From an uncultured Bacteroidaceae bacterium (lineage in GTDB: Bacteria > Bacteroidota > Bacteroidia > Bacteroidales > Bacteroidaceae): a stretch of DNA of 64,000 bases. The stretch is from the NCBI GenBank assembly GCA_905234605.1, contig CAJOIE010000001.1:62001-126000 (forward strand). Reading direction: 5' to 3'. A model generated the notes under the pieces. It saw only the letters and a list, made by a program, of their open reading frames with translations, did not search any database and was not told the DNA's origin. The translations under genes and the position numbers were made by a program. Positions 44,605 to 53,867 of the stretch are shown piece after piece. Each line of letters opens with the position of its first letter. Position 1 is the first letter of the stretch.

Positions 44605-44607
44605 CAG

Positions 44608-45183
44608 TCAGCCAGCCTGCATGCCGTCCCACAGCTGCTCGAGCACCTCTGGGAAATGCTCCATCTCGAGCTCATGGACGTGGGCGGCGATGTCGTCGGG
44701 CGTGTCGGTCGGTGCCACGGCACAGGAGAACTGTGCTATGATGTCGCCGCCGTCACACACGGGAGTGACATAGTGTATGCTTATGCCTGTCTCCGTGTCG
44801 CCGGCAGCGCGCACGGCCTCGTGCACATGGTGCCCCCACATGCCCTTGCCGCCGTGGCGCGGCAGCAGCGATGGGTGTATGTTCACTATCCTGCGCGGGA
44901 AGGCATCGATGAGCATCTCGGGCACCATGGGCAGGAAACCTGCCAGCACGATGAAGTCCACGCCATGGCTCTCCAGCAGCGGCAGCACCACCGCCGCGTC
45001 GGCAAGCTGGGCCTTAGGCACCACGGCCGTGGGCACCCCCAGCCGTCGCGCGCGCTCCAGGGCATAGGCGTCGCTGCGGTTGCTCACCACGAGGGCTATG
45101 CTGTGGCGCTCCGATGCCGTAAAGTGGCGTATGATGTTCTCACAGTTGGTGCCGGAACCCGACACAAAGATAGCTGCTTGCAT
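44608..45183 (-). CDS. purN: Phosphoribosylglycinamide formyltransferase
   Basis: A 191-residue enzyme transferring formyl from 10-formyl-THF to GAR in purine synthesis. Motifs: FVSGSGTNCENI at the N-terminus, AGFLPMVP, RIVNIHPSLLPRHGGKGMWG with catalytic Asn101 and His103, and VCDGGDIIAQ with Asp144. The length is normal. The fhs product at 32564-34231 would supply its cofactor. AAGGAG lies ten bases before the start codon. It follows trpS with an 88-base spacer that contains a 16 bp duplication. Confidence 0.96.
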   Translation of the reverse strand: MQAAIFVSGSGTNCENIIRHFTASERHSIALVVSNRSDAYALERARRLGVPTAVVPKAQLADAAVVLPLLESHGVDFIVLAGFLPMVPEMLIDAFPRRIVNIHPSLLPRHGGKGMWGHHVHEAVRAAGDTETGISIHYVTPVCDGGDIIAQFSCAVAPTDTPDDIAAHVHELEMEHFPEVLEQLWDGMQAG

Positions 45184-45193
45184 TGATACTGAC

Positions 45194-45225
45194 TCCTTAT
45201 TTATATTAATCCTTATTTACATTAA
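45194..45225. repeat. 16 bp tandem duplication in the trpS-purN spacer
   Basis: Units tccttatttatattaa (45194-45209) and tccttatttacattaa (45210-45225) differ at one base. On the coding strand the copies supply two ATAAGGA-like ribosome-binding words, the nearer one just before the purN start. Confidence 0.75.
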
Positions 45226-45271
45226 TATGTATATAATAGTGGGCAGGCGTAGCTACGGCCGGTGAGCCTCC

Positions 45272-46405
<1,134 letters not shown>

Positions 46406-46452
46406 TCATGCCACGCTGCCGGGGTGTGTCCTTCTGGCGGCAGCCCGTGAGC

Positions 46453-46471
46453 GACCGGCCACAGGCCGGTC
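46453..46471 (-). terminator. GC-rich hairpin after the PEGA gene
   Basis: GACCGGCC-ACA-GGCCGGTC, an 8 bp perfect stem with a three-base loop, in the 151-base spacer between the PEGA gene stop and the trpS start. On the plus strand cttctt follows. Confidence 0.5.
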
Positions 46472-46517
46472 TTCTTGCCTCCGGCTTGACGCATGGGTGC
46501 CGCGAGGGCTGCGTGTC

Positions 46518-48395
46518 TCAAGGGTGCCACGGCTGCAGGCCAGGATGTCTCGAGGGTGCCTCCCCGCTCCGCGGGGAATAAATTGAATTGGTTGAATGAA
46601 TTGAATATATTGAATGAAGGGTTATTCTGTGACCGTAGTAGCGGTAGCTGTAGCTGCTCGTGCCGTGGCTGCCGCTATAGAAGCCGAGGCTCCGGCCGTA
46701 GCTGGAGCCGGACGTGTCGAGCGTCGACGACCAATAGCTGCCGCCGGAGCCCTCGCCGTAGAGGCTCGTCTCATTGCGAAAGCCCGCAGCGGGCAGGAAC
46801 AGCTTGTTGCCGTTGGAGGCGGTGACAAGATAGCCGTAGTGGCCGCCATTGCTGGTCCATGACCAGGTGCAGTTGCTGCTGAGAGCGGAAAGTTCAGTAA
46901 TGGTGGGCATGCGCCACGTGCCGCCCATGACGGCACGGGCTGCGTCGTCGCTGAGCTCCAACTGCCTGAGGTTATCAACGGTGCCGAAGGAGCTGGAGGT
47001 GCAGTATTTGGTCATGGTAGTGCTTCTGCCGTTGCACCACTTGTAGGTGCTCCAGCTATAGTCGCTCTTGGGTGAGGTCTCGCCCCAGGCAAAGTAGTCA
47101 CCATAGTCTGCCGGAGTAGAGGCACCAACGTTGCAGCAGGCGAACTTCACGCCGGTGCCCATGTCGATGGCGTGAGGGTGGTGGGCATCGGGGCAGAGGC
47201 CGAGCGGGTCGGGCGAAGAGGCGGTCGGGGTTCTCTGAGCATTCGGAGAGCCCTGGTTGCTCTGTGCCGCCACCTTCACCAGCTCCACGTCGAGCTGCGT
47301 GGTCTCGCCGCGGCGTATGTCGACGCTCTGAGTGTGGTCGCGGTGGCCGCTGCGGCGCAGCGTGACCTGGTGTGAGCCTATGAGCAGGTCGCGCACGTAG
47401 GCGGGTGTGGTGCCGCACTCCGTGCCGTCGACCACGATGGTGGCTCCGAGGGGGCGCGACGTCACCGACAGGAGTCCCGTGATGGGCGTGGGCGACGGCA
47501 GGTCGACGGTGCGCTTCTCTCCGCGGCGCACGCTGATGTTGGTCTCGGAGGGCTCGTGACCCTCGAGGCGGCACACCACGTAGTGCTGGCGCGCGTCGCT
47601 GAACCGTCCCGTCCACGTGCCGCGCCCCACGAGCTGCTCGTCCACGTAGATCTCGGCTCCTGCCGCTGCGCGCAGGGTGACCTCGGCAAAGGTGGGCGTG
47701 AGCGTCAGCGTCTCCTTGTGTGTCTCGGGCACGGCTGTGGCCTGGAGGGTGAAACGGCCCTCCACGGCTTCGTAGTCGGTGGTGAGCACGCGGTAGGTGT
47801 ATGTGCCGAGGGGCAGTGCCTTGGCCACGCCGCCATCACTGTCGGTCATGCCGAAGAGCTCCTCGCTGCCGCCGTCGGCGCGCACCATGACGGTGGCCTG
47901 CGTGGCGGGACGGAGCTCGAAGTGCACGAGTTGCACCTGCTCTACCGGCCCGCTGAGGGCCATCTGCATGGCGTAGTTGCCGCCGGCCTCGAGGGTCATG
48001 CCCAGCGACTGCTTCATGATGGGGGCGTAGCCCTGACGGCTGATGCTGACGTGCTTGGCTCCTTTCTGGACATATACGTAGAGGCCGTCGGGGTGGTCGA
48101 CGGCATCCACCTCGTGCGCCAGCAGGCCGAAGTCGAAGCGGTAGGCGCGCAGGTCGTCGGTTGGCGAGGCGGACGTCACCTTGACGAGGGCATAGGCGTT
48201 GCCGTTGACATCGTTGCGGCGCGCCGAGCCTTGTGCCGAGAGGTCGGTGGGCACGGCCTGAAAGGAGGCCATGCGCATGGCCGGCTGTGCCATGGCGATG
48301 TGTGGGAGGATGCAGAGGATGAGCAGGAGTAAAAGCCTCACTCCTGCCCTCTCGCCCGTGGGAGAGGGGTTTGTGGTGCTATAGTGTGTGTTCAT
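46518..48395 (-). CDS. PEGA-domain protein with C-terminal FSM/DUF1566-like domain
   Basis: A 625-residue exported protein (hydrophobic signal LLLLLILCILPHIAMAQ at about 20-37). After an N-terminal strand domain come one or two PEGA-like modules (about 225-375: GAEIYVDEQLVGRGTWTG and GATIVVDGTECGTTPAYV). A domain of the Fibrobacter major-paralogue type follows (about 405-590: FACCNVGAST, YFAWGETSPK, GTWRMPTITEL, KLFLPAAG, GGSYWSS). Residues 9-20 are encoded by a REP-like element. The last 35 residues are abnormal: they read through a 9 bp array. A stop after VTE in the next frame (46622-46624) is where the family normally ends, so a frameshift is likely. Confidence 0.8.
   Translation of the reverse strand: MNTHYSTTNPSPTGERAGVRLLLLLILCILPHIAMAQPAMRMASFQAVPTDLSAQGSARRNDVNGNAYALVKVTSASPTDDLRAYRFDFGLLAHEVDAVDHPDGLYVYVQKGAKHVSISRQGYAPIMKQSLGMTLEAGGNYAMQMALSGPVEQVQLVHFELRPATQATVMVRADGGSEELFGMTDSDGGVAKALPLGTYTYRVLTTDYEAVEGRFTLQATAVPETHKETLTLTPTFAEVTLRAAAGAEIYVDEQLVGRGTWTGRFSDARQHYVVCRLEGHEPSETNISVRRGEKRTVDLPSPTPITGLLSVTSRPLGATIVVDGTECGTTPAYVRDLLIGSHQVTLRRSGHRDHTQSVDIRRGETTQLDVELVKVAAQSNQGSPNAQRTPTASSPDPLGLCPDAHHPHAIDMGTGVKFACCNVGASTPADYGDYFAWGETSPKSDYSWSTYKWCNGRSTTMTKYCTSSSFGTVDNLRQLELSDDAARAVMGGTWRMPTITELSALSSNCTWSWTSNGGHYGYLVTASNGNKLFLPAAGFRNETSLYGEGSGGSYWSSTLDTSGSSYGRSLGFYSGSHGTSSYSYRYYGHRITLHSIYSIHSTNSIYSPRSGEAPSRHPGLQPWHP
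46582..46617. repeat. 9 bp tandem array at the end of the PEGA frame
   Basis: Four 9 bp units: attgaattg, gttgaatga, attgaatat, attgaatga. It lies 4 bases after the probable ancestral stop of the PEGA gene and is followed on the minus strand by a CCCCGC-GCGGGG hairpin (46562-46576). Confidence 0.8.
48335..48369 (-). repeat. REP-like palindromic element in PEGA 5' end
   Basis: The minus strand reads CCCCTCTCCCACGGGCGAG then AGGGCAGGAGTGAGGC. It is closely related to the 42463 element and encodes SPTGERAGVRL at the PEGA N-terminus, ahead of the hydrophobic signal segment. Confidence 0.6.
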
Positions 48396-48415
48396 AGTAG
48401 TGTGGGGGGGATTTC

Positions 48416-48481
48416 GATAGTGCTTATAGTTATTATAGTTCCTATAGTGACTATAGTTCCTATAGTTCCTATAGTTCCTAT
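48416..48481. repeat. 9 bp tandem array (tatagttcc) between mutL and PEGA genes
   Basis: Seven units of 9 bp from gatagtgct through four exact tatagttcc copies plus tatagttat and tatagtgac. It stops 9 bases before the mutL stop codon (48491) and starts 20 bases upstream of the PEGA start codon. The unit is shared with 39010 and 44552. Confidence 0.9.
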
Positions 48482-48490
48482 TATCTCTTT

Positions 48491-50344
48491 TCAGCTGAAC
48501 ATGCGGTCGATGGCGGATTGCGGGATGAGGGCCGTGATGGCTGCTCCGGTGGGTGTGTGGTTGGGGTCGGCGGAGGCGAAGAGCTGGTCCATGAGGTCGG
48601 ACATCTCGAGCGGCGCAAGCACCTGTCCCGTGGGTATTGCCGCGGCGCGCGCCATGGCCATGGCTATGCTGTGGTGCATGGCGGCGGGCGTGGGTGTGTC
48701 TGCCGCTGCCGTGGCCGCGAGGTCGGCGAGCAGCCGCTGCGGGTCCACTCCCTCCATGCCTGCCGGCATGCCTGCCACGGCGAACACCGTGGGTGCTGTC
48801 TGGCTGATGTCCATGCCCATGGCTCGCAGTGGCTCGAGGAGTGTCGCTATGGTGGCTGCCTCGGCTGCCCCGAAGGTGAGCACGGCGGGGAACAGGAGCC
48901 TCTGTGTGACCGGCGCGGCGGTGGCGAGGAGTGCGAGGTAGCGGTCGTAGAGTATGCGCACATGTGCGCGGTGCTGATGCACGAGCAGGAGTCCGTCGGG
49001 CACGGCGGCGAGCACATACTCGCCGCGATACTGCAACAGCTCGGCACTGCGCTGCATGGAGGCACCGGCCAGGAGGGGTGCAGGGTCGAGGGCGAGCGAC
49101 GGCACGGTGACGGCGCGCTCCCTGCTGCCTGCCGCGGCATCACCCTGCATGCCTTCGTAGAGGCTCTCCCAGCGGTGCGGCGCAGTGGCGGCTGCATGGT
49201 GCGCAGTGGCCTGTGCGACTGTGTCTTGAGCGGTGAATGGGTTGAAGGCGGGGTCGAGGCTCACCTGCGGCGGTGCGGGCACGTCGGTGGCTCCTGCGCG
49301 GTAGACGGGCATATTGTCGGGCCGCCCTACGGTGTCGAAGTCGATGGTGGGTATGGCATTGAAGCGGCCGAGGGCCTCGCGCAGCGCAGCGAGGAGTATC
49401 TGCCATACGGCCTGCTCGTTCTCAAACTTGATCTCGGTCTTGGTGGGGTGTATGTTGACGTCGAGCTCGGCTGGCGGCACGGTGAAATAGACAAAATAGG
49501 GCACCTGTGTCTCGGCCGGCACGAGCTGCTGGAAGGCTTCCTGCACGGCTCGGTGGAAGTAGGGGTGACGCATGTAGCGGCCGTTGACGAAGAAGAACTG
49601 CTGCGCGCCGCGCCGACGTGCCTGCTCGGGTGTGCCCACGAAGCCGTGTATGCTCACCATGGATGTCTCGACATCCACGTTGAGGAGCCGCTCGGCCATG
49701 CGCTGCCCGCACACGGCTCCTATGCGCTGCTTGAGCGACGCCGGTGCGAGCGTGAGCAGCGGCATGCCGTTGGAGGTGAGGGTGAAGGCAATGTCGGGAT
49801 GCACGAGCACTATGCGCTCCATCTCGGTGGTGATGTTGGAGAGCTCTGTCTGGTTGCTCTTGAGGAACTTGCGGCGTGCCGGCACGTTGTAGAAGAGGTT
49901 CTTGACGGTGAACACAGAGCCGGCGTGGCAGGCCTCGGGCTCCTGCGAGAGCACACGCGAGCCCTCGATGATGATGCGCGTGCCGAGGTCGTGCCCGGCG
50001 GTGCGTGTGCACAGCTCCACCTGCGCCACGGCGGCTATGGATGGCAGTGCCTCGCCACGGAAGCCCATGGTGGTGAGCGTGAAGAGGTCGGCGGCCTGGC
50101 GTATCTTGCTCGTGGCATGCCGCTCAAAGGCCAGACGTGCGTCGGTCTCGGTCATGCCGCAGCCGTCGTCGGCCACCTGCACGCTGGTGCGCCCTGCATC
50201 GACCACCGCCACGTCGATGCGGCGCGCACCGGCGTCGACGGCGTTCTCCACGAGTTCCTTCACCACCGAGGCGGGGCGCTGTATCACCTCGCCGGCAGCT
50301 ATCTGGTTAGCCACGGAGTCGGGCAGGAGCTGGATGATGTCCAC
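48491..50344 (-). CDS. mutL: DNA mismatch repair protein MutL
   Basis: The 617-residue protein couples mismatch recognition to repair. The GHKL ATPase domain is complete: IAAGEVIQRPASVVKELVEN, DDGCGMTETDA, RHATSKI and TMGFRGEALPSIAAVA. The middle transducer domain carries FFVNGRYMRHPYF and DVNIHPTKTEIKFENE. The C-terminal dimerisation domain lacks the DQHA(X)2E(X)4E endonuclease motif; the corresponding segment is VHQHRAHVRILYDRY. This gives a MutL without the classic nuclease signature. It ends the guaB-parvulin-OstA run and lies 36 bases after the small membrane protein gene. Confidence 0.96.
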   Translation of the reverse strand: MDIIQLLPDSVANQIAAGEVIQRPASVVKELVENAVDAGARRIDVAVVDAGRTSVQVADDGCGMTETDARLAFERHATSKIRQAADLFTLTTMGFRGEALPSIAAVAQVELCTRTAGHDLGTRIIIEGSRVLSQEPEACHAGSVFTVKNLFYNVPARRKFLKSNQTELSNITTEMERIVLVHPDIAFTLTSNGMPLLTLAPASLKQRIGAVCGQRMAERLLNVDVETSMVSIHGFVGTPEQARRRGAQQFFFVNGRYMRHPYFHRAVQEAFQQLVPAETQVPYFVYFTVPPAELDVNIHPTKTEIKFENEQAVWQILLAALREALGRFNAIPTIDFDTVGRPDNMPVYRAGATDVPAPPQVSLDPAFNPFTAQDTVAQATAHHAAATAPHRWESLYEGMQGDAAAGSRERAVTVPSLALDPAPLLAGASMQRSAELLQYRGEYVLAAVPDGLLLVHQHRAHVRILYDRYLALLATAAPVTQRLLFPAVLTFGAAEAATIATLLEPLRAMGMDISQTAPTVFAVAGMPAGMEGVDPQRLLADLAATAAADTPTPAAMHHSIAMAMARAAAIPTGQVLAPLEMSDLMDQLFASADPNHTPTGAAITALIPQSAIDRMFS

Positions 50345-50380
50345 AGTGGGAATGGGGGGGATAAATGGTGTGTGAAATGG

Positions 50381-50677
50381 TCAGAAGCGGAAGGATCCCG
50401 TCAGCAGCCAGTGCCAGACGATGATGAGCACCACGATGAGTGCTATGGCCAGCCCGGGGTGTATGCGCCGCCGCTCGGGGTCGGCATGCCGCAGGTTCTG
50501 CTGGAAGCGGCCGCGGTAGCTCTCGATGTCGGGACGGTAGTCCACATGCTCGCCGCGCGACTCCTGCTCCTCGCGGCGTGCCTGGGCAACGAGACGGTCG
50601 AGCTTGTCCTGACGCTCGGACGTGTAGATGTGTACGCCACGGAAACGGCGTGGCTGCCGTGTGGAGAAGAGTGACAT
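50381..50677 (-). CDS. Small membrane protein between OstA-like gene and mutL
   Basis: Starting at ATG 50677 (MSLFSTRQPRRFRGVHIYTS), the 98-residue product has a basic N-terminus and a long charged helix (about 20-65). One C-terminal membrane segment (about 74-92, LAIALIVVLIIVWHWLLTG) precedes the last three residues. Longer in-frame upstream codons overlap the preceding gene in another frame and are unlikely. I do not recognise a named family, but a small membrane protein in this position is common in Bacteroidales. Its start is 40 bases after the OstA-like stop. Confidence 0.75.
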   Translation of the reverse strand: MSLFSTRQPRRFRGVHIYTSERQDKLDRLVAQARREEQESRGEHVDYRPDIESYRGRFQQNLRHADPERRRIHPGLAIALIVVLIIVWHWLLTGSFRF

Positions 50678-50717
50678 GGAGGGAAGTGTGAGTTGGGAAT
50701 GGAGTGCTGGGGGCATG

Positions 50718-52448
50718 TCAGTGGCGGGCAGCCTGACGCGGCCCCTTGGATGCTGAGGCTGAACCGCGCGTGGCGGTGGCCGGCGAGGTGGCCGCTGAGG
50801 GATTGCCACGCGGGTCGGCTCCGACAGGCGTGCCGAGAGCTGCCGGCGGGGCGGCGCGGCGCGGCGTGTGCTGCACGCTGGGCTTGAGAGCCGTGCCCTC
50901 GCGCTTGGGCCGCCACACGAAGATGTCGTCCTTGGAGAGCGGACGTATGTAGTCGAACCAGTGGAAGTTGTCCAGGTAGCGCTCCGCAGGCGGGATGAGG
51001 GCCAGAGGGTGCATGCGCCCCTCGGTGGAGCCGTCGAAGATGATCTTGCGCACTCGCCGCTCCGCCATGTAGAGCGTGAGCAGCGAGCCCTCGGCGTGCA
51101 CCATGCCTATCATGAGGCTGTCGGAGTCGAAGGGGAAATAGTTGACCCTGACATTGTCGTCGACCACGGTGGTGTGCATCTCGCCGCCGCTGAAGTAGGA
51201 GCGCATGACGTGGCCTGCCACCTGGTTGTAGCACATGCTGTCGATGCGCTCCACGGAGAGAGCCTGCCGCAGCACGTGGGTGGAGTCGATGGTGGAGTCG
51301 TTGAGCCACGCCTTGATCTCCTCGCCGAGCAGCTGCTGCCCCTGTTGCCAGAGGATGGGGTCCTTGTACATGGTGATGCACGAGTCGAGGGAGTGGAACA
51401 CGAGGGAGTCGCACACGGCCTGGACATCGCGGCGGAAGGCACGCACATGGCGGTAGGCACGCAGCTCGCGCCACATGGTGTCGGTATCTATATAATAGGT
51501 ACGCACGCGGAAGCTGTCGGCATGTATGTAGAAGGTGTCGGGCTGCGAGTAGTCGATGCACACGGCACTGTCGGCAGCCTCGGCATAGCCGAGGGAGTCG
51601 GAGTAGAGCACATAGTTGCCGCGGAACTCGTTGCGGTTGTCGCGGTCGATGTATACCACATTGCCGAAAGCCTTGGAGAGGGTGCTGTCGGCCTGGTAGC
51701 AGAGGCTGTCGGCCTCGATGCTGGCTCCCTGGTTGCTGACGATGGAGCGGTCGAGCAGGTAGGCACGGCCGGCACGCGTGTCGTAGTGGCCGTTCTCGCT
51801 GTAGATGTGGTTGTCGCCGCTGTCGATGTTGGATGGCCCCACGATGCGCGCCCATCCTGTGGCCGTGTTGTAGTGGAGCGTGTCGGAGACGAGGGTGAAC
51901 TGCGGGTTGCGCAGGTAGACATTGTAATTGAATATGGCCTCGCGCGTGGCGGGGCTGTACTGCCCCCACTCCGAGGTGAGTGTGTTCTCCTTGTCCACAA
52001 GGCGCCCGCCGTTGAAGAAGTAGCCCAGGTTGTCGATGCGGTCGTAGTTGAGCGAGTCGCAGTAGAGGCGGCTGTCGTGGTGGCTCATCACCACGTTGTA
52101 GCGGGCCTGTGCCAGCTGCTGCGTGCCGTCGTAGTAGAGCACGTCGCTGACGAGGGTGAGCGTGTCGGCCTGGTTCATGCGCACATGCCCGAAGGCATCG
52201 AAGGTGTTGTCGGCCTGGAAGAAGAGGGCGCTGTCGCAGGTGAGGATGACATCGTCGTGGCGGAAGCGGACGTTGCCCACGAGTATCTGCGCCTCGCGGT
52301 TGACGCGCTGGTTGTAGTATAGCTCGTCGGCATGAAGCAGGTGCACGCGGCCGTCGGCCCTCGGACGGGGCGGGGCCGTGAGCACGGCGGCCACTGCGGA
52401 GAGGCACATGGCGGCAGCGGCAAGGGTTATGGCACGTGGCGACGACAT
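50718..52448 (-). CDS. OstA/LptA-like organic solvent tolerance protein
   Basis: Starting at ATG 52448, this 576-residue exported protein (hydrophobic segment about 5-22) has repeated OstA/LptA strands of the form D.L.Y......A...G.V....: LLHADELYYNQRVNREAQIL, CDSALFFQADNTFDAFGHVR and similar repeats through residue 300. Such proteins carry lipopolysaccharide across the periplasm. The C-terminal 45 residues are Pro/Ala/Arg-rich and disordered. The gene overlaps the SurA-like stop by one base (TGATG), a sign of coupled translation, and belongs to the guaB envelope-biogenesis run. Confidence 0.9.
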   Translation of the reverse strand: MSSPRAITLAAAAMCLSAVAAVLTAPPRPRADGRVHLLHADELYYNQRVNREAQILVGNVRFRHDDVILTCDSALFFQADNTFDAFGHVRMNQADTLTLVSDVLYYDGTQQLAQARYNVVMSHHDSRLYCDSLNYDRIDNLGYFFNGGRLVDKENTLTSEWGQYSPATREAIFNYNVYLRNPQFTLVSDTLHYNTATGWARIVGPSNIDSGDNHIYSENGHYDTRAGRAYLLDRSIVSNQGASIEADSLCYQADSTLSKAFGNVVYIDRDNRNEFRGNYVLYSDSLGYAEAADSAVCIDYSQPDTFYIHADSFRVRTYYIDTDTMWRELRAYRHVRAFRRDVQAVCDSLVFHSLDSCITMYKDPILWQQGQQLLGEEIKAWLNDSTIDSTHVLRQALSVERIDSMCYNQVAGHVMRSYFSGGEMHTTVVDDNVRVNYFPFDSDSLMIGMVHAEGSLLTLYMAERRVRKIIFDGSTEGRMHPLALIPPAERYLDNFHWFDYIRPLSKDDIFVWRPKREGTALKPSVQHTPRRAAPPAALGTPVGADPRGNPSAATSPATATRGSASASKGPRQAARH

Positions 52449-53815
52449 CACTGCTGCACCCATCCGGGGTACTGGAACTCGCAGTTCACCCAGTCGGGAT
52501 TGATACGTATGTAGGTTGAACGCTGCTTGCGGCGTATCCACTCGTTGAGGAAGTCCTCACTGCGGCGTGCACGCACTATCTGCTTGAGCACGGGGTAGTC
52601 CTCGGTGATGGTGGCGGGATGCGCCTTGACCCTGCTCTTGAGCTTGATGATGACACACTGCGTCTTGCCGGCCTTGTCGATCATGGTGAAGGGCCGCGAC
52701 ACCTCGCCCACGTCGAGCGTCTCCACCACACGTGCTATCTCGGTGGGCAGGTCGGCCATGTTGAAGCGCGAGGTGCGCACGTTGTCCTCGCTCTCCTCGT
52801 CGAAGACCACGTTGAACATCAGGCCGTGGTTGTTGCGCGAGTCCTGGTCGTCGGAGAGGGTGATGGCGGCATCCTCGAAGGTGAACTTGCCGGCACGGAT
52901 GTCGGCAGCTATGGAGTCGAGGCGCGCCAGCGATGCCTGCACATCGGCATCGTCGACACGTGCCCGCTTGAGGATGTGGCGCAGCTTGAGCTTGTCGCCG
53001 CGCTTGTCAATGAGCTGTATGATGTGGTAGCCGAACTGCGACTCCACAATCTTCGACACACGCGTGGGGTCGGTGAGGCTCCATGCCACGTTGGCAAAGG
53101 CGGGGTCGAGCTCCATGCGGCTGACATAGTCCATCTCGCCGCCCTGACGTGCCGAGCCAGGGTCCTCGCTGAAGAGCTTGGCCAGGGCCGAGAAGGTGGA
53201 CGTGCCGGCCATGATGCGCTCGGTGTAGTCGCGCAGCTCGGCCTTGATGCGGTCTATCTCCTCGGGGCGTATGCGCGGATGCTCGGCCAGCAGCTCCACC
53301 TCCACCTGTGTGGGTATGATGGGCAGCGAGTCGGCAGGCATGCCGCGGAAGTAGTGGCGCACCTCGGCCGGCGTTATCTTGATGTCGGCAGTGAGCTGGC
53401 GGCGCACCTGCTTCATGATTTCGTTGTCGCGCACCATGTCGAAGGTCTCCTCGCGTATCTGGCTCATGGTCATGCCGCGGTACTCCTCGAGCTTCTCGCG
53501 CGAGCCTGCCGTCTGCACCCACTCGTTGATGTAGAGCTCCACGTAGCGGTTGACGCTCTCGTCGGGGATGGTGATGCTGTCTATCTGTGCCTGGTGCAGG
53601 AAGAGCTTCTGTATGGCCAGGTTCTCGGGTATGATGCAGTAGGGGTTGCCTGTGACGCGGCTCATCTGCTGGCGTGCGCGCTCCACATCGCTGCGCAGTA
53701 TGGCCTCGTCGCCTACCACCCATATCACCTCGTCGACCACATTGCCCTGCTGGGCCCATGTGGTCACGTTGCCCAGAGCGCAGAGCATGAGGGTTGTGAT
53801 GAAGGAGTGTCTCAT
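52448..53815 (-). CDS. surA: SurA-like periplasmic chaperone / peptidyl-prolyl isomerase
   Basis: A 455-residue exported protein (signal MRHSFITTLMLCALGNVTTWAQ). The N-terminal SurA chaperone helices start VVDEVIWVVGDEAILRSDVE. Two parvulin-type domains follow: about 170-275 (VEVELLAEHPRI...FGYHIIQLIDKRGD) and about 275-380 (LKLRHILKRARV...FTMIDKAGKTQCVIIKL). It would fold outer-membrane barrels, including the LPS export machinery. It lies between a second parvulin-type protein and the OstA-like gene, and overlaps the latter by one base. Confidence 0.93.
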   Translation of the reverse strand: MRHSFITTLMLCALGNVTTWAQQGNVVDEVIWVVGDEAILRSDVERARQQMSRVTGNPYCIIPENLAIQKLFLHQAQIDSITIPDESVNRYVELYINEWVQTAGSREKLEEYRGMTMSQIREETFDMVRDNEIMKQVRRQLTADIKITPAEVRHYFRGMPADSLPIIPTQVEVELLAEHPRIRPEEIDRIKAELRDYTERIMAGTSTFSALAKLFSEDPGSARQGGEMDYVSRMELDPAFANVAWSLTDPTRVSKIVESQFGYHIIQLIDKRGDKLKLRHILKRARVDDADVQASLARLDSIAADIRAGKFTFEDAAITLSDDQDSRNNHGLMFNVVFDEESEDNVRTSRFNMADLPTEIARVVETLDVGEVSRPFTMIDKAGKTQCVIIKLKSRVKAHPATITEDYPVLKQIVRARRSEDFLNEWIRRKQRSTYIRINPDWVNCEFQYPGWVQQ

Positions 53816-53867
53816 CGTGCTGGTTGTATGGCTATGGTGTTTATGGACAATGTCGGTGCGTTGCGGC

